This document shows, in pieces, positions 25,407 to 38,510 of a stretch of 64,000 nt of DNA. Source of the DNA: Xylocopa sonorina. Taxonomy: Eukaryota > Arthropoda > Insecta > Hymenoptera > Apidae. The stretch spans positions 992,001 to 1,056,000 of the forward strand of contig NW_027490170.1 of the NCBI RefSeq assembly GCF_050948175.1. The letters are read 5' to 3'. The notes under the pieces were generated by a model. The model was given only the letters and a program-made list of their open reading frames with translations, was not told where the DNA came from and ran no database searches. Position numbers and translations under genes: made by a program. Position 1 is the stretch's first letter; each line of letters begins with the position of its first letter.

Positions 25407-28400
25407 CATTGTGCAGAGTTATGTATATCTCGTCTATACTTCAAATGGATGTAAATGCGACACTTCCTTGCTAGGAAGTAGCGTTTGCAGATGTCTACGT
25501 ATCGTGGCATTAGAGTTTAATGCTTCTAAAACGCGATATCGCTTCTCATTACTATGTTTCATGATAATATATAATATTCATTGTGGAGTGTTATGTATAC
25601 CTTGTATTCAGTTCAAAAGAATATAAATGCCACACTTCCTTGCTAGGAAATAGCGTTTGTATATGTCTACGTATCGAAGCAACAGTTGTCTAATGATTCT
25701 TAAATCGTCATATCGCATCTCATATCTACGTTTCTTGATAAGATATAATATTCATTGCGAAGTGTCATGTATACCTCATATTCCTTTCAAAAGAATGTAA
25801 GTGCGAAACTTCCTTGCCAAGAAGTGGCGTTTGCAGATGTCTACGTATCGTGGTATTAGAGTTCTAATGCTTCTCAAAATGCGATATCGCTAATCATTAC
25901 TATGTTTCATGATAATATATAATATTCATTGTGGAGTGTCATGTATACCTCGTATTGGTTTCAAGAGAATGTAAATTCGACACTTCCTTGCTAGGAAGTA
26001 GCGTTTGCAGATGTCTACGTATCGAAGCAATAGTGTTCTAATTTTTCTTAAATCGCGGTATCGCATCTCATTTCTATGTTTCATGATAAGATATAATATT
26101 CATTGTGCAGTGCTATGTATACCTCGTATTCACTTCAAAAGTATGTAAATGCGGCACTTCCTTGCTAGGAAGTTGCGTTTGCAGATGTCTACGTATCGAA
26201 GCAAGAGTGTTCTAATGCTTCTTAAACCGTCATATCGCATCTCATTTCTATGTTTCATGACAATATATAATATTCATTGCGAAGTGTCATGTATACCTCG
26301 TATTCACTTCAAAAGAATGTAAACGCGACACTTCCATGCTAGGAAATGGCGTTTGCAGATGTCTACGTATCGAAGCAATAGAGTTCTAATGCTTCTTAAA
26401 TCGCGATATCGCATCTCATTTCTATGTTTCATGATAAGATATAATATTCATTGTGCAGAGTTATGTATATCTCGTCTATACTTCAAATGGATGTAAATGC
26501 GACACTTCCTTGCTAGGAAGTAGCGTTTGCAGATGTATACGTTTCGTGGCATTAGAGTTTAATGCTTCTCAAAACGCGATATCGCTTCTCATTACTATGT
26601 TTCATGATAGTATATAATATTCATTGTGGAGTGTTATGTATACCTCGTATTCACTTCAAAAGAATATAAATGCCACACTTCCTTGCTAGGAAATAGCGTT
26701 TGCAGATGTCTACGTATCGAAGCAATAGTTTTCTAATGCTTCTTAAATCGTCATATCGCATCTCATATCTACGTTTCACGATAAGATATAGTATTCACTG
26801 CGAAGTGTCATGTATACCTCGTATTCCTTTCAAAAGAATGTAAATGCGACACTTCCTTGCTAGGATGTAGCGATTGCAGATGTATACGTATCGAAGTAAT
26901 AGGGATCAAATGCTTCTTAAATCGCCATATCGCTTCTCATTTCTACGTTTCATGATAATATATAATATTCACTGCGAAGTGTCATGTATACCTCGCATAC
27001 AATTCAAGTGAACGTAAATGCGACACTTCCTTGCTAGGAAATAGCGTTTGCAGATGTCTACGTATCGAAGCAATAGTGTTCTAATGCTTCTTAAATCGCG
27101 ATATCGCATCTCATTTCTATGTTTCATGATAAGATATAATATACATTGCGAAGTGTCACGTATACCTCGTATTCCTTTCAAAAGAATGTAAATGCGACAC
27201 TTCCTTGCTAGGAAGTAGCGTTTGCAGATGTCTACGTATCGAAGCAATAGTGTTCTAATGCTTCTTAAATCGCGATATCGCATCTCATTTCTATGTTTCA
27301 TGATAATATATAATATTCATTGTGGAGTGTCATGTATACCTCGTATTCGTTTCAAGAGAATGTAAATTCGACACTTCCTTGCTAGGAAGTAGCGTTTGCA
27401 GATGTCTACGTATCGAAGCAATTGTGTTCTAATTTTTCTTAAATCGCGGTATCGCATCCCATTTCTACGTTTCATGATAAGATATAATATTCATTGTGCA
27501 GTGCTATGTATACCTCGTATTCACTTCAAAAGTATGTAAATGCGACACTTCCTTGCTAGGAAGTTGCGTTTGCAGATGTCTACGTATCGAAGCAATAGAG
27601 TTCTAATGCTTCTTAAATCGCGATATCGCATCTCATTTCTATGTTTCATGATAAGATATAATATTCATTGTGCAGAGTTATGTATATCTCGTCTATACTT
27701 CAAATGGATGTAAATGCGACACTTCCTTGCTAGGAAGTAGCGTTTGCAGATGTCTACGTTTCGTGGCATTAGAGTTTAATGCTTCTCAAAACGCGATATC
27801 GCTTCTCATTACTATGTTTCATGATAATATATAATATTCATTGTGGAGTGTTATGTATACCTCGTATTCACTTCAAAAGAATATAAATGCCACACTTCCT
27901 TGCTAGGAAATAGCGTTTGCAGATGTCTACGTATCGAAGCAATAGTTTTCTAATGCTTCTTAAATCGTCATATCGCATCTCATATCTACGTTTCACGATA
28001 AGATATAGTATTCACTGCGAAGTGTCATGTATACCTCGTATTCCTTTCAAAAGAATGTAAATGCGACACTTCCTTGCTAGGATGTAGCGATTGCAGATGT
28101 ATACGTATCGAAGTAATAGGGATCAAATGCTTCTTAAATCGCCATATCGCTTCTCATTTCTACGTTTCGTGATAAGATATAATATTCATTGTGCAGAGTT
28201 ATGTATATCTCGTCTATACTTCAAATGGATGTAAATGCGACACTTCCTTGCTAGGAAGTAGCGTTTGCAGATGTATACATTTCGTGGCATTAGAGTTTAA
28301 TGCTTCTCAAAACGCGATATCGCTTCTCATTACTATATTTCATGATAATATATAATATTCATTGTGGAGTGTTATGTATACGTCGTATTCAGTTCAAAAG

Positions 28401-31142
28401 AATATAAATGCCACACTTCCTTGCTAGGAAATAGCGTTTGCAGATGTCTACGTATCGAAGCAACAGTTGTCTAATGATTCTTAAATCGTCATATCGCATC
28501 TCATATCTACGTTTCTTGATAAGATATAATATTCATTGCGAAGTGTCATGTATACCTCATATTCCTTTCAAAAGAATGTAAGTGCGACACTTCCTTGCCA
28601 GGAAGTGGCGTTTGCAGATGTCTACGTATCGTGGTATTAGAGTTCTAATGCTTCTCAAAATGCGATACCGCTACTCATTACTATGTTTCATGATAATATA
28701 TAATATTCATTGTGGAGTGTCATGTATACCTCGTATTCGTTTCAAGAGAATGTAAATTCGACACTTCCTTGCTAGGAAGTAGCGTTTGCAGATGTCTACG
28801 TATCGAAGCAATAGTGTTCTAATTTTTCTTAAATCGCGGTATCGCATCCCATTTCTATGTTTCATGATAAGATATAATATTCATTGTGCAGTGCTATGTA
28901 TACCTCGTATTCGTTTCAAAAGAATGTAAATGCGACACTTCCTTGCTAGGAAGTAGCGTTTGCAGATGTCTACGTATCGAAGCAGTAGTGTTCTAATGCT
29001 TCCTAAATCGCGATATCGCATCTCATTTCTATGTTTCATGACAATATATAATATTCATTGCGAAGTGTCTTGTATACCTCGTATTCACTTCAAGAGAATG
29101 TAAACGCGACACTTCCATGCTAGGAAATGGCGTTTGCAGATGTCTACGTATCGAAGCAATAGAGTTCTAATGCTTCTTAAATCGCGATATCGCATCTCGT
29201 TTCTATGTTTAATGATAAGATATAATATTCATTGTGCAGAGTTATGTATATCTCGTCTATACTTCATCTGAATGTAAATGCGACACTTCCTTGCTAGGAA
29301 ATAGCGTTTGCAGATGTCTGCGTATCGTGGCATTAGAGTTCTAATGCTTCTCAAAACGCGATATCGCATCTCATTTCTATGTTGCATGATAAGATATAAT
29401 ATTCATTGTGCAGACTTATGTATATCTCGTCTATACTTCAAATGGATGTAAATGCGACACTTCCTTGCTAGGAAGTAGCGTTTGCAGATGTCTACGTATC
29501 ATGGCATTAGAGTTTAATGCTTCTCAAAACGCGATATCGCTACACATTGCTATGTTTCATGATAATATATAATATTCATTGTGGAGTGTTATGTATACCT
29601 CGTATTCAGTTCAAAAGAATATAAATGCCACACTTCCTTGCTAGGAAATAGCGTTTGCAGATGTCTACGTATCGAAGCAACAGTTGTCTAATGATTCTTA
29701 AATCGTCATATCGCATCTCATATCTACGTTTCTTGATAAGATATAATATTCATTGCGAAGTGTCATCTATACCTCATATTCCTTTCAAAAGAATGTAAGT
29801 ACGACACTTCCTTGCTAGGAAGTGGCGTTTGCAGATGTCTACGTATCGTGGTATTAGAGTTCTAATGCTTCTCAAAACGCGATATCGCTACTCATTACTA
29901 TGTTTCATGATAATATATAATATTCATTGTGGAGTGTCATGTATACCTCGTATTCGTTTCAAGAGAATGTAAATTCGACACTTCCTTGCTAGGAAGTAGC
30001 GCTTGCAGATGTCTACGTATCGAAGCAATTGTGTTCTAATTTTTCTTAAATCGCGGTATCGCATCCCATTTCTATGTTTCATGATAAGATATAATATTCA
30101 TTGTGCAGTGCTATGTATACCTCGTATTCACTTCAAAAGTATGTAAATGCGACACTTCCTTGCTAGGAAGTTGCGTTTACAGATGTCTACGTATCGAAGC
30201 AAGAGTGTTCTAATGCTTCGTAAATCGTCATATCGCATCTCATTCCTATGTTTCATGATAATATATAATATTCATTGTGGAGTGTTATGTATACCTCGTA
30301 TTCGTTTCAAAAGAATGTAAATGCGACACTTCCTTGCTAGGAAGTAGCGTTTGCAGATGTCTACGTATCGAAGCAGTAGTGTTCTAATGCTTCTTAAATC
30401 GCGATATCGCATCTCATTTCTATGTTTCATGACAATATATAATATTCATTGTGGAGTGTTATGTATACCTCGTATTCACTTCAAAAGAATATAAATGCCA
30501 CACTTCCTTGCTAGGAAATAGCGTTTGCAGATGTCTACGTATCGAAGCAACAGTTGTCTAATGATTCTTAAATCGTCATATCGCATCTCATATCTACGTT
30601 TCTTGATAAGATATAATATTCATTGCGAAGTGTCATGTATACCTCGTATTCCTTTCAAAAGAATGTAAGTGCGACACTTCCTTGCCAGGAAGTGGCGTTT
30701 GCAGATGTCTACGTATCGTGGTATTAGAGTTCTAATGCTTCTCAAAACGCGATATCGCTACTCATTACTATGTTTCATGATAATATATAATATTCATTGT
30801 GGAGTGTTATGTATACCTCGTATTCGTTTCAAGAGAATGTAAATTCGACACTTCCTTGCTAGGAAGTAGCGTTTGCAGATGTCTACTTATCGAAGCAATA
30901 GTGTTCTAATTTTTTTTAAATCGCGGTATCGCATCCCATTTCTATGTTTCATGATAAGATATAATATTCATTGCGAAGTGTCATGTATACCTCATATTCC
31001 TTTCAAAAGAATGTAAATGCGACACTTCCTTGCTGGGAAGTAGCGTTTGCAGATGTCTACGTATCGAAGCAAGAGTGTTCTAATGCTTCTTAAATCGCGA
31101 TATCGCATCCCATTTCTATGTTTCTTGATAAGATATAGTATT
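25407..31142. repeat. 1043-bp (six-monomer) HOR domain, first part
   Basis: A marker monomer with GTGCAGAGTTATGTATATC (or GACTTATG), AAATGGATGTAAATG and GTGGCATTAGAGTTTAATGC begins at 25407, 26449, 27666, 28187, 29230 and 29404. The spacings 1042, 1217, 521, 1043 and 174 correspond to 6, 7, 3, 6 and 1 monomers. The full unit reads in order: marker; CAGTTCAAAAGAATATAAATG; ATATTCCTTTC with GGAAGTGGCG; CGTTTCAAGAGAATGTAAA with CTAATTTTTCTTAAATCGCG; GTGCAGTGCTATG with GAAGTTGCG or GAAGTAGCG; and GTAAACGCGACACTTCCATG. It is 6 x 174 minus one base because the marker has GTTTAATG instead of GTTCTAATG. From 30447 the marker is skipped and four monomers follow to 31142. Unit copies share most positions, with scattered substitutions. 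Confidence 0.88.
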
Positions 31143-34100
31143 CATTGTGCAGTGTTATGTATACCTCTTATTCACTTCACAAGAATGTAAATGCTACAAT
31201 TTCTTGCTAGGAAATAACGTTTGCAGATGTCTACGTATCGAAGTAATAGACATCAAATGCTTCATATATCGCCATATCGCATCTCATTTCTATGGTTTAT
31301 GATAAGATATAATATTCACTGCGAAGTGTCATGTATACCTCGCATACACTTAAAATGAATGTAAATGCGACACTTCCTTGCTAGGAAATAGCGTTTGCAG
31401 ATGTCTACGTATCGAAGCAATAGATTTCTAAAGCTTGCTAATTCGAGATATTGCATCTCATATCTATGTTTCATGATAATATATAATATTCACAGTGCAG
31501 TGTTATGTATACCTCGTATTCACTTCAAAAGAATGTAAATGCGACACTTCCTTGCTAGGAAATATCGTTCGCAGATGTCTACGTATCGAAGCAATGGGGA
31601 TCTAATGCTTCTTAAGTTGCCATATCGCTTCTCATTTCTATGTTTCATGATTATATATAATATTCACTGCGAAGTGTCATGTATACCTCGCATACTCTTC
31701 AAATGCATGTAAATGCGGCACTTCCTTGCTAGGAAATGGCGTTTGCAGATGTCTACGTATCGAAGCAGCAGTGTTCTAATGCTTCTTAAATCGCGATATC
31801 GCATCTCATTTCTATGTTTCATGATAACATATAATATTCATTGTGCAGTGTTATGTATATCTCGTCTATACTACAAGTGAATGTAAATGCGACACTTCCT
31901 TGCTAGGAAATAGGGTTTGCAGATGTCTACGTATCGAAGCAATAGAGTACTAATGCTTCTCAAAACGCGATATCGCTACTCATTACTATGATCCATGATA
32001 ATATATAATATTCATTGTGCAGTGTTATGTATATTTCGATTATACTACAAATGAATGTAAATGCGACACTTCCTTGCTAGGAAATAGCATTTGCAGATGT
32101 CTTCGTATCGTAGCGTTAGACGTCTAATGCTTCTCAAATCGCGATATCGCTTCGCATTTTTATGTTTCATGATAATATATAATATTCATTGCGAAGTGCC
32201 ATGTATATCTCGCATACACTTCAAATGAATGTGAATGTGACAGTTCCTTGCTAGGATGTAGTGTTTGCAGATGTCTACATATCGAACCAATAGATTTCCA
32301 ATGCTTCTTAAATCGCCATATCGCATCTCATTTCTATGTTTTATGATAAGATATAATCTTCATTGTGCAGTGTTATGTATACCTCGCATACGCCTAAAAT
32401 GAATGTAAAAGCGACACTTCCTTGCTAGGAAATAGCGTTTGCAGATGTCTACGTATCGAAGCAATAGGCTTCTAATGCTTCTTAAATCGCGATATCGCAC
32501 CTCATTTCTATGTTTCGTTATAAGATATAATATTCATTGTGTAGTGTTATGTTTATCTCATCTATACTTCAAATGAATGTAAATGCGACACTTCCTTGCT
32601 AGGAAATAGCGTTTGCAGATGTCTGCCTATCGTGGCATTAGAGTTCTAATGCTTCTCAAAACGCGATATCGCATCTCATTTCTATGTTTCATGATAACAT
32701 ATAATATTCATTGCGAAGCGTCATGTATACCTCGTATTCCTTTCAAAAGAATGTAAATGCGACACTTCCTTGCTAGGAAGTAGCGTTTGCAGATGTGTTC
32801 GTATCGAACCAATAGACTTCTAATGCTTCTTAAATCGCCATATCGCATATCATTTCTGTGTTTCATGATAAGATATAATATTCATTGTGCAGTGTTATGT
32901 ATATCTCGTCTATACTTCAAATGAATGTAAATGCGACAATTCCTTGATGCGAAATAGCGTTTGCAGATGTCTACGTATCGTACCATTAGAGTTCTAATGC
33001 TTCTCAAAACGCGATATCGCTACCTATTACCATGTTTCATTATAATATATAATATTCATTGTGGAGTGTTATGTATACCTCGTATTCACTTTAAAAGAAT
33101 GTAAATGCGACACTTCCTTGCTAGGAAATAGCGTTTGCAGATGTCTACTTATTGAAGCAATAGGGATCTAATGCTTCTTAAATCGCCATATCGCTTCTCA
33201 TTTCTATGTTTAATGACAATATATAATATTCACTGCGAAGTGTCATGTATACCTCGCATACACGTAAAATGAATGTAAATGCGACACTTCCTTGCTAGGA
33301 AATAGCTTTTGCAGATGTCTACGTATCGAAGCAATAGGGATCTAATGCTTCTTAAATCGCCATATCGCTTCTCATTTCTATGTTTCATGACAATATATAA
33401 TATTCACTGCGAAGTGTCATGTATACCGCGCATACACTTCAAATGAATGTAAATGCGACACTTCCTTGCTAGGAAGTAGCGATTGCACATGTCTACGTAT
33501 CGAAGCAATAGGGATCTAATGCTCCTTAAATCGCCATATCGCTTCTCATTTCTACGTTTCATGATAATATATAATATTCACTGCGAAGTGTCATGTATAC
33601 CTCGCATACACTTCAAATGAATGTAAATGCGACACTTCCTTCCTAGGAAGTAGCGTTTGCAGATGTCTACGTGTCGAAGCAATAGACATCTACTGCTTCA
33701 TATATCGCCATATCGCATCTCATTTCTATGTTTCATGATAAGATATTATATTCATTGTGCAGTGATATGAATACCTCGTATTCACTTCAAAAGAATGTAA
33801 GTGCGACACTTCCTTGCTAGGAAGTAGCGTTTGCAGATGTCTACGTATCGAAGCAATAGAATTCTAATGCTTCTTAAATCGTCATATCGCATCTCATTTC
33901 TATGTGTCATGATAAGGTATAATATTCATTGCGAAGTGTCATGTATACCTCGTATTCGTTTCAAAAGAATGTGAATGCGACACTTCCTTGCTAGGAAATA
34001 GCGTTTGCAGATGTCTACGTATCGAAGCAATAGTGTTCTAATGCTTCTTAAATCGCGATATCGCATCTCATTTCTATGTTTCATGATACGATATAATATT

Positions 34101-35144
34101 CATTGCGAAGTGTTATGTATACCTCGTATTCACTTCAAAAGAATGTAAATGCGACACTTCCTTGCAAGGTAATAGCCTTTGCAGATGTCTACGTATCGAA
34201 GCAATAGATTTCTAAATCTTGCTAATTCGCGATATATAATCTCACATCTATGTTAAATGATAATTTATAATATTCATTGCGAAATGTCATGTATACCTCG
34301 CATACACTTCAAATGAATGTGAATGCGACAGTTCCTTGCTAGGAAATAGTGATTGCTGATGTCCACGTATCGATGTAATAGAGTTCTAATGCTTCTTAAA
34401 TCGCGATATAGCATCTCATTTCTATGTTTCATGATAAGATATAATATTCAGTGGGCAGTGTTATGCTTACCTCGGATTCACTTCAAAAGAATGTAAATGC
34501 GACACTTCCTTGCTAGGAAGTAGCGTTTGCAGATGTCTACTTATCGCACCAATAGATTTCTAATGCTTCTTAGATCGCCACATCGCATCTCATTTCTATG
34601 TTTCAGGATAAGATATAATATTCATTGTGCAGTGTCATGAATATCTCGTCTATACTTCAAATGAATGTAAATGCGACAATTCCTTGCTGGGAAATGTCGT
34701 TTGCAGATGTCTACGTATCGTGGCATTAGAGGTCTAATGCTTCTCAAAACGCGAAATCGCTACTCATTACTATGTTTCATGATAATATATAATATTCATT
34801 GCGGAGTGTTATGTATACCTCGCATACACTACAAATGAATGTGAATGCGACAGTTCCTTGCTAGGAAATAGCGTTTGCAGATATCTACGTATTTTGGCAT
34901 TAGAGTTCAAATGCTTCTCAAGACGCGATATCGCTACTCATTACTTTGTTTCATGATAATATATAATATTCATTGAGGAGTGTTATGTATACCTCGTATT
35001 CATTCCCATTGAATGTAATTGCGACACGTCCTTGCTAGGAAGTAGCCTTTGCAGATGTCTACGTATCGAAGCAATAGACATCTAATGCTTCATAAATCGC
35101 GATATCGCATCTCATTTCTATGTTTCATGATAAGATATAATATT
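31143..35144. repeat. Heterogeneous satellite block without clear HOR
   Basis: About 23 monomers of mixed class lie here, and no long identical repeat runs were seen. The left edge (31143 to about 31600) resembles 12355 to about 12800 inside the 11.1-kb block, sharing ATACCTCTTATTCACTTCA, AATGCTACAATTTCTTGC and AGTAATAGACATCAAATGC. Around 33160-33640 three consecutive monomers share GGGATCTAATGCT with CATATCGCTTCTCATTTC, a small local expansion. At 32116-32127 a variant forms the 12-bp palindrome TTAGACGTCTAA. The block separates two parts of the 1043-bp HOR domain, so it is either an insertion of other array sequence or a region that HOR homogenisation has not reached. Confidence 0.8.
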
Positions 35145-38100
35145 CATTGCGAAGTGTCACGTATACCTCGTATTCCTTTCAAAAGAATGTAAATGCGACA
35201 CTTCCTTGCTAGGAAGTAGCGTTTGCAGATGTCTACGTATCGAAGCAATAGTGTTCTAATGCTTCTTAAATCGCGATATCGCATCTCATTTCAATGTTTC
35301 ATGATAATATATAATATTCATTGTGGAGTGTCATGTATACCTCGTATTCGTTTCAAGAGAATGTAAATTCGACACTTCCTTGCTAGGAAGTAGCGTTTGC
35401 AGATGTCTACGTATCGAAGCAATTGTGTTCTAATTTTTCTTAAATCGCGGTATCGCATCCCATTTCTATGTTTCATGATAAGATATAATATTCATTGTGC
35501 AGTGCTATGTATACCTCGTATTCACTTCAAAAGTATGTAAATGCGACACTTCCTTGCTAGGAAGTTGCGTTTGCAGATGTCTACGTATCGAAGCAAGAGT
35601 TTTCTAATGCTTCTTATATCGTCATATCGCATCTCATATCTATGTTTCACGATAAGATATAGTATTCACTGCGAAGTGTCATGTATACCTCGTATTCCTT
35701 TCAAAAGAATGTAAATGCGACACTTCCTTGCTAGGATGTAGCGATTGCAGATGTATACGTATCGAAGTAATAGGGATCAAATGCTTCTTAAATCGCCATA
35801 TCGCTTCTCATTTCTACGTTTCATGATAAGATATAATATTCATTGTGCAGAGTTATGTATATCTCGTCTATACTTCAAATGGATGTAAATGCAACACTTC
35901 CTTGCTAGGAAGTAGCGTTTGCAGATGTCTACGTATCGTGGCATTAGAGTTTAATGCTTCTCAAAACGCGATATCGCTACTCATTACTATGTTTCATGAT
36001 AATATATAATATTCATTGTGGAGTGTTATGTATACCTCGTATTCAGTTCAAAAGAATATAAATGCCACACTTCCTTGCTAGGAAATAGCGTTTGCAGATG
36101 TCTACGTATCGAAGCAACAGTTGTCTAATGATTCTTAAATCGTCATATCGCATCTCATATCTACGTTTCTTGATAAGATATAATATTCATTGCGAAGTGT
36201 CATGTATACCTCATATTCCTTTCAAAAGAATGTAAGTGCCACACTTCCTTGCCAGGAAGTGGCGTTTGCAGATGTCTACGTATCGTGGTATTAGAGTTCT
36301 AATGCTTCTCAAAACGCGATACCGCTACTCATTACTATGTTTCATGATAATATATAATATTCATTGTGGAGTGTCATGTATACCTCGTATTCGTTTCAAG
36401 AGAATGTAAATTCGACACTTCCTTGCTAGGAAGTAGCGTTTGCAGATGTCTACGTATCGAAGCAATAGTGTTCTAATTTTTCTTAAATCGCGGTATCGCA
36501 TCCCATTTCTATGTTTCATGATAAGATATAATATTCATTGTGCAGTGCTATGTATACCTCGTATTCGTTTCAAAAGAATGTAAATGCGACACTTCCTTGC
36601 TAGGAAGTAGCGTTTGCAGATGTCTACGTATCGAAGCAGTAGTGTTCTAATGCTTCCTAAATCGCGATATCGCATCTCATTTCTATGTTTCATGACAATA
36701 TATAATATTCATTGCGAAGTGTCATGTATACCTCGTATTCACTTCAAAAGAATGTAAACGCGACACTTCCATGCTAGGAAATGGCGTTTGCAGATGTCTA
36801 CGTATCGAAGCAATAGAGTTCTAATGCTTCTTAAATCGCGATATCGCATCTCATTTCTATGTTTCATGATAAGATATAATATTCATTGTGCAGACTTATG
36901 TATATCTCGTCTATACTTCAAATGGATGTAAATGCGACACTTCCTTGCTAGGAAGTAGCGTTTGCAGATGTCTACGTATCGTGGCATTAGAGTTTAATGC
37001 TTCTCAAAACGCGATATCGCTTCTCATTACTATGTTTCATGATAATATATAATATTCATTGTGGAGTGTTATGTATACCTCGTATTCAGTTCAAAAGAAT
37101 ATAAATGCCACACTTCCTTGCTAGGAAATAGCGTTTGCAGATGTCTACGTATTGAAGCAACAGTTGTCTAATGATTCTTAAATCGTCATATCGCATCTCA
37201 TATCTACGTTTCTTGATAAGATATAATATTCATTGCGAAGTGTCATGTATACCTCATATTCCTTTCAAAAGAATGTAAGTGCGACACTTCCTTGCCAGGA
37301 AGTGGCGTTTGCGGATGTCTACGTATCGTGGTATTAGAGTTCTAATGCTTCTCAAAACGCGATATCGCTACTCATTACTATGTTTCATGATAATATATAA
37401 TATTCATTGTGGAGTGTCATGTATACCTCGTATTCGTTTCAAGAGAATGTAAATTCGACACTTCCTTGCTAGGAAGTAGCGTTTGCAGATGTCTACGTAT
37501 CGAAGCAATAGTGTTCTAATTTTTCTTAAATCGCGGTATCGCATCCCATTTCTATGTTTCATGATAAGATATAATATTCATTGTGCAGTGCTATGTATAC
37601 CTCGTATTCGTTTCAAAAGAATGTAAATGCGACACTTCCTTGCTAGGAAGTAACGTTTGCAGATGTCTACGAATCGAAGCAGTAGTGTTCTAATGCTTCC
37701 TAAATCGCGATATCGCATCTCATTTCTATGTTTCATGACAATATATAATATTCATTGCGAAGTGTCATGTATACCTCGTATTCACTTCAAAAGAATGTAA
37801 ACGCGACACTTCCATGCTAGGAAATGGCGTTTGCAGATGTCTACGTATCGAAGCAATAGAGTTCTAATGCTTCTTAAATCGCGATATCGCATCTCATTTC
37901 TATGTTTAATGATAAGATATAATATTCATTGTGCAGAGTAATGTATATCTCGTCTATACTTCATCTGAAAGTAAATGCGACACTTCCTTGCTAGGAAATA
38001 GCGTTTGCAGATGTCTGCGTATCGTGGCATTAGAGTTCTAATGCTTCTCAAAACGCGATATCGCATCTCATTTCTATGTTTCATGATAAGATATAATATT

Positions 38101-38510
38101 CATTGTGCAGACTTATGTATATCTCGTCTATACTTCAAATGGATGTAAATGCGACACTTCCTTGCTAGGAAGTAGCGTTTGCAGATGTCTACGTATCGTG
38201 GCATTAGAGTTTAATGCTTCTCAAAACGCGATATCGCTTCTCATTACTATGTTTCATGATAATATATAATATTCATTGTGGAGTGTTATGTATACCTCGT
38301 ATTCAGTTCAAAAGAATATAAATGCCACACTTCCTTGCTAGGAAATAGCGTTTGCAGATGTCTACGTATCGAAGCAACAGTTGTCTAATGATTCTTAAAT
38401 CGTCATATCGCATCTCATATCTACGTTTCTTGATAAGATATAATATTCATTGCGAAGTGTCATGTATACCTCATATTCCTTTCAAAAGAATGTAAGTGCG
38501 ACACTTCCTT
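35145..38510. repeat. 1043-bp (six-monomer) HOR domain, second part
   Basis: The block opens at 35145 with monomers matching those from 27144 (GAAGTGTCACGTATACCTCG, then TTTCAAGAGAATGTAAATTC). Near 35600 it joins to the type seen at about 27950 (AAGAGTTTTCTAATGC). Marker monomers then start at 35841, 36884, 37927 and 38101, giving two complete 1043-bp units followed by a one-monomer step. The last unit is cut short: at about 38500-38540 the sequence passes into TCGTGGCATTAGAGTACTAACG, which belongs to the next domain. Confidence 0.87.
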
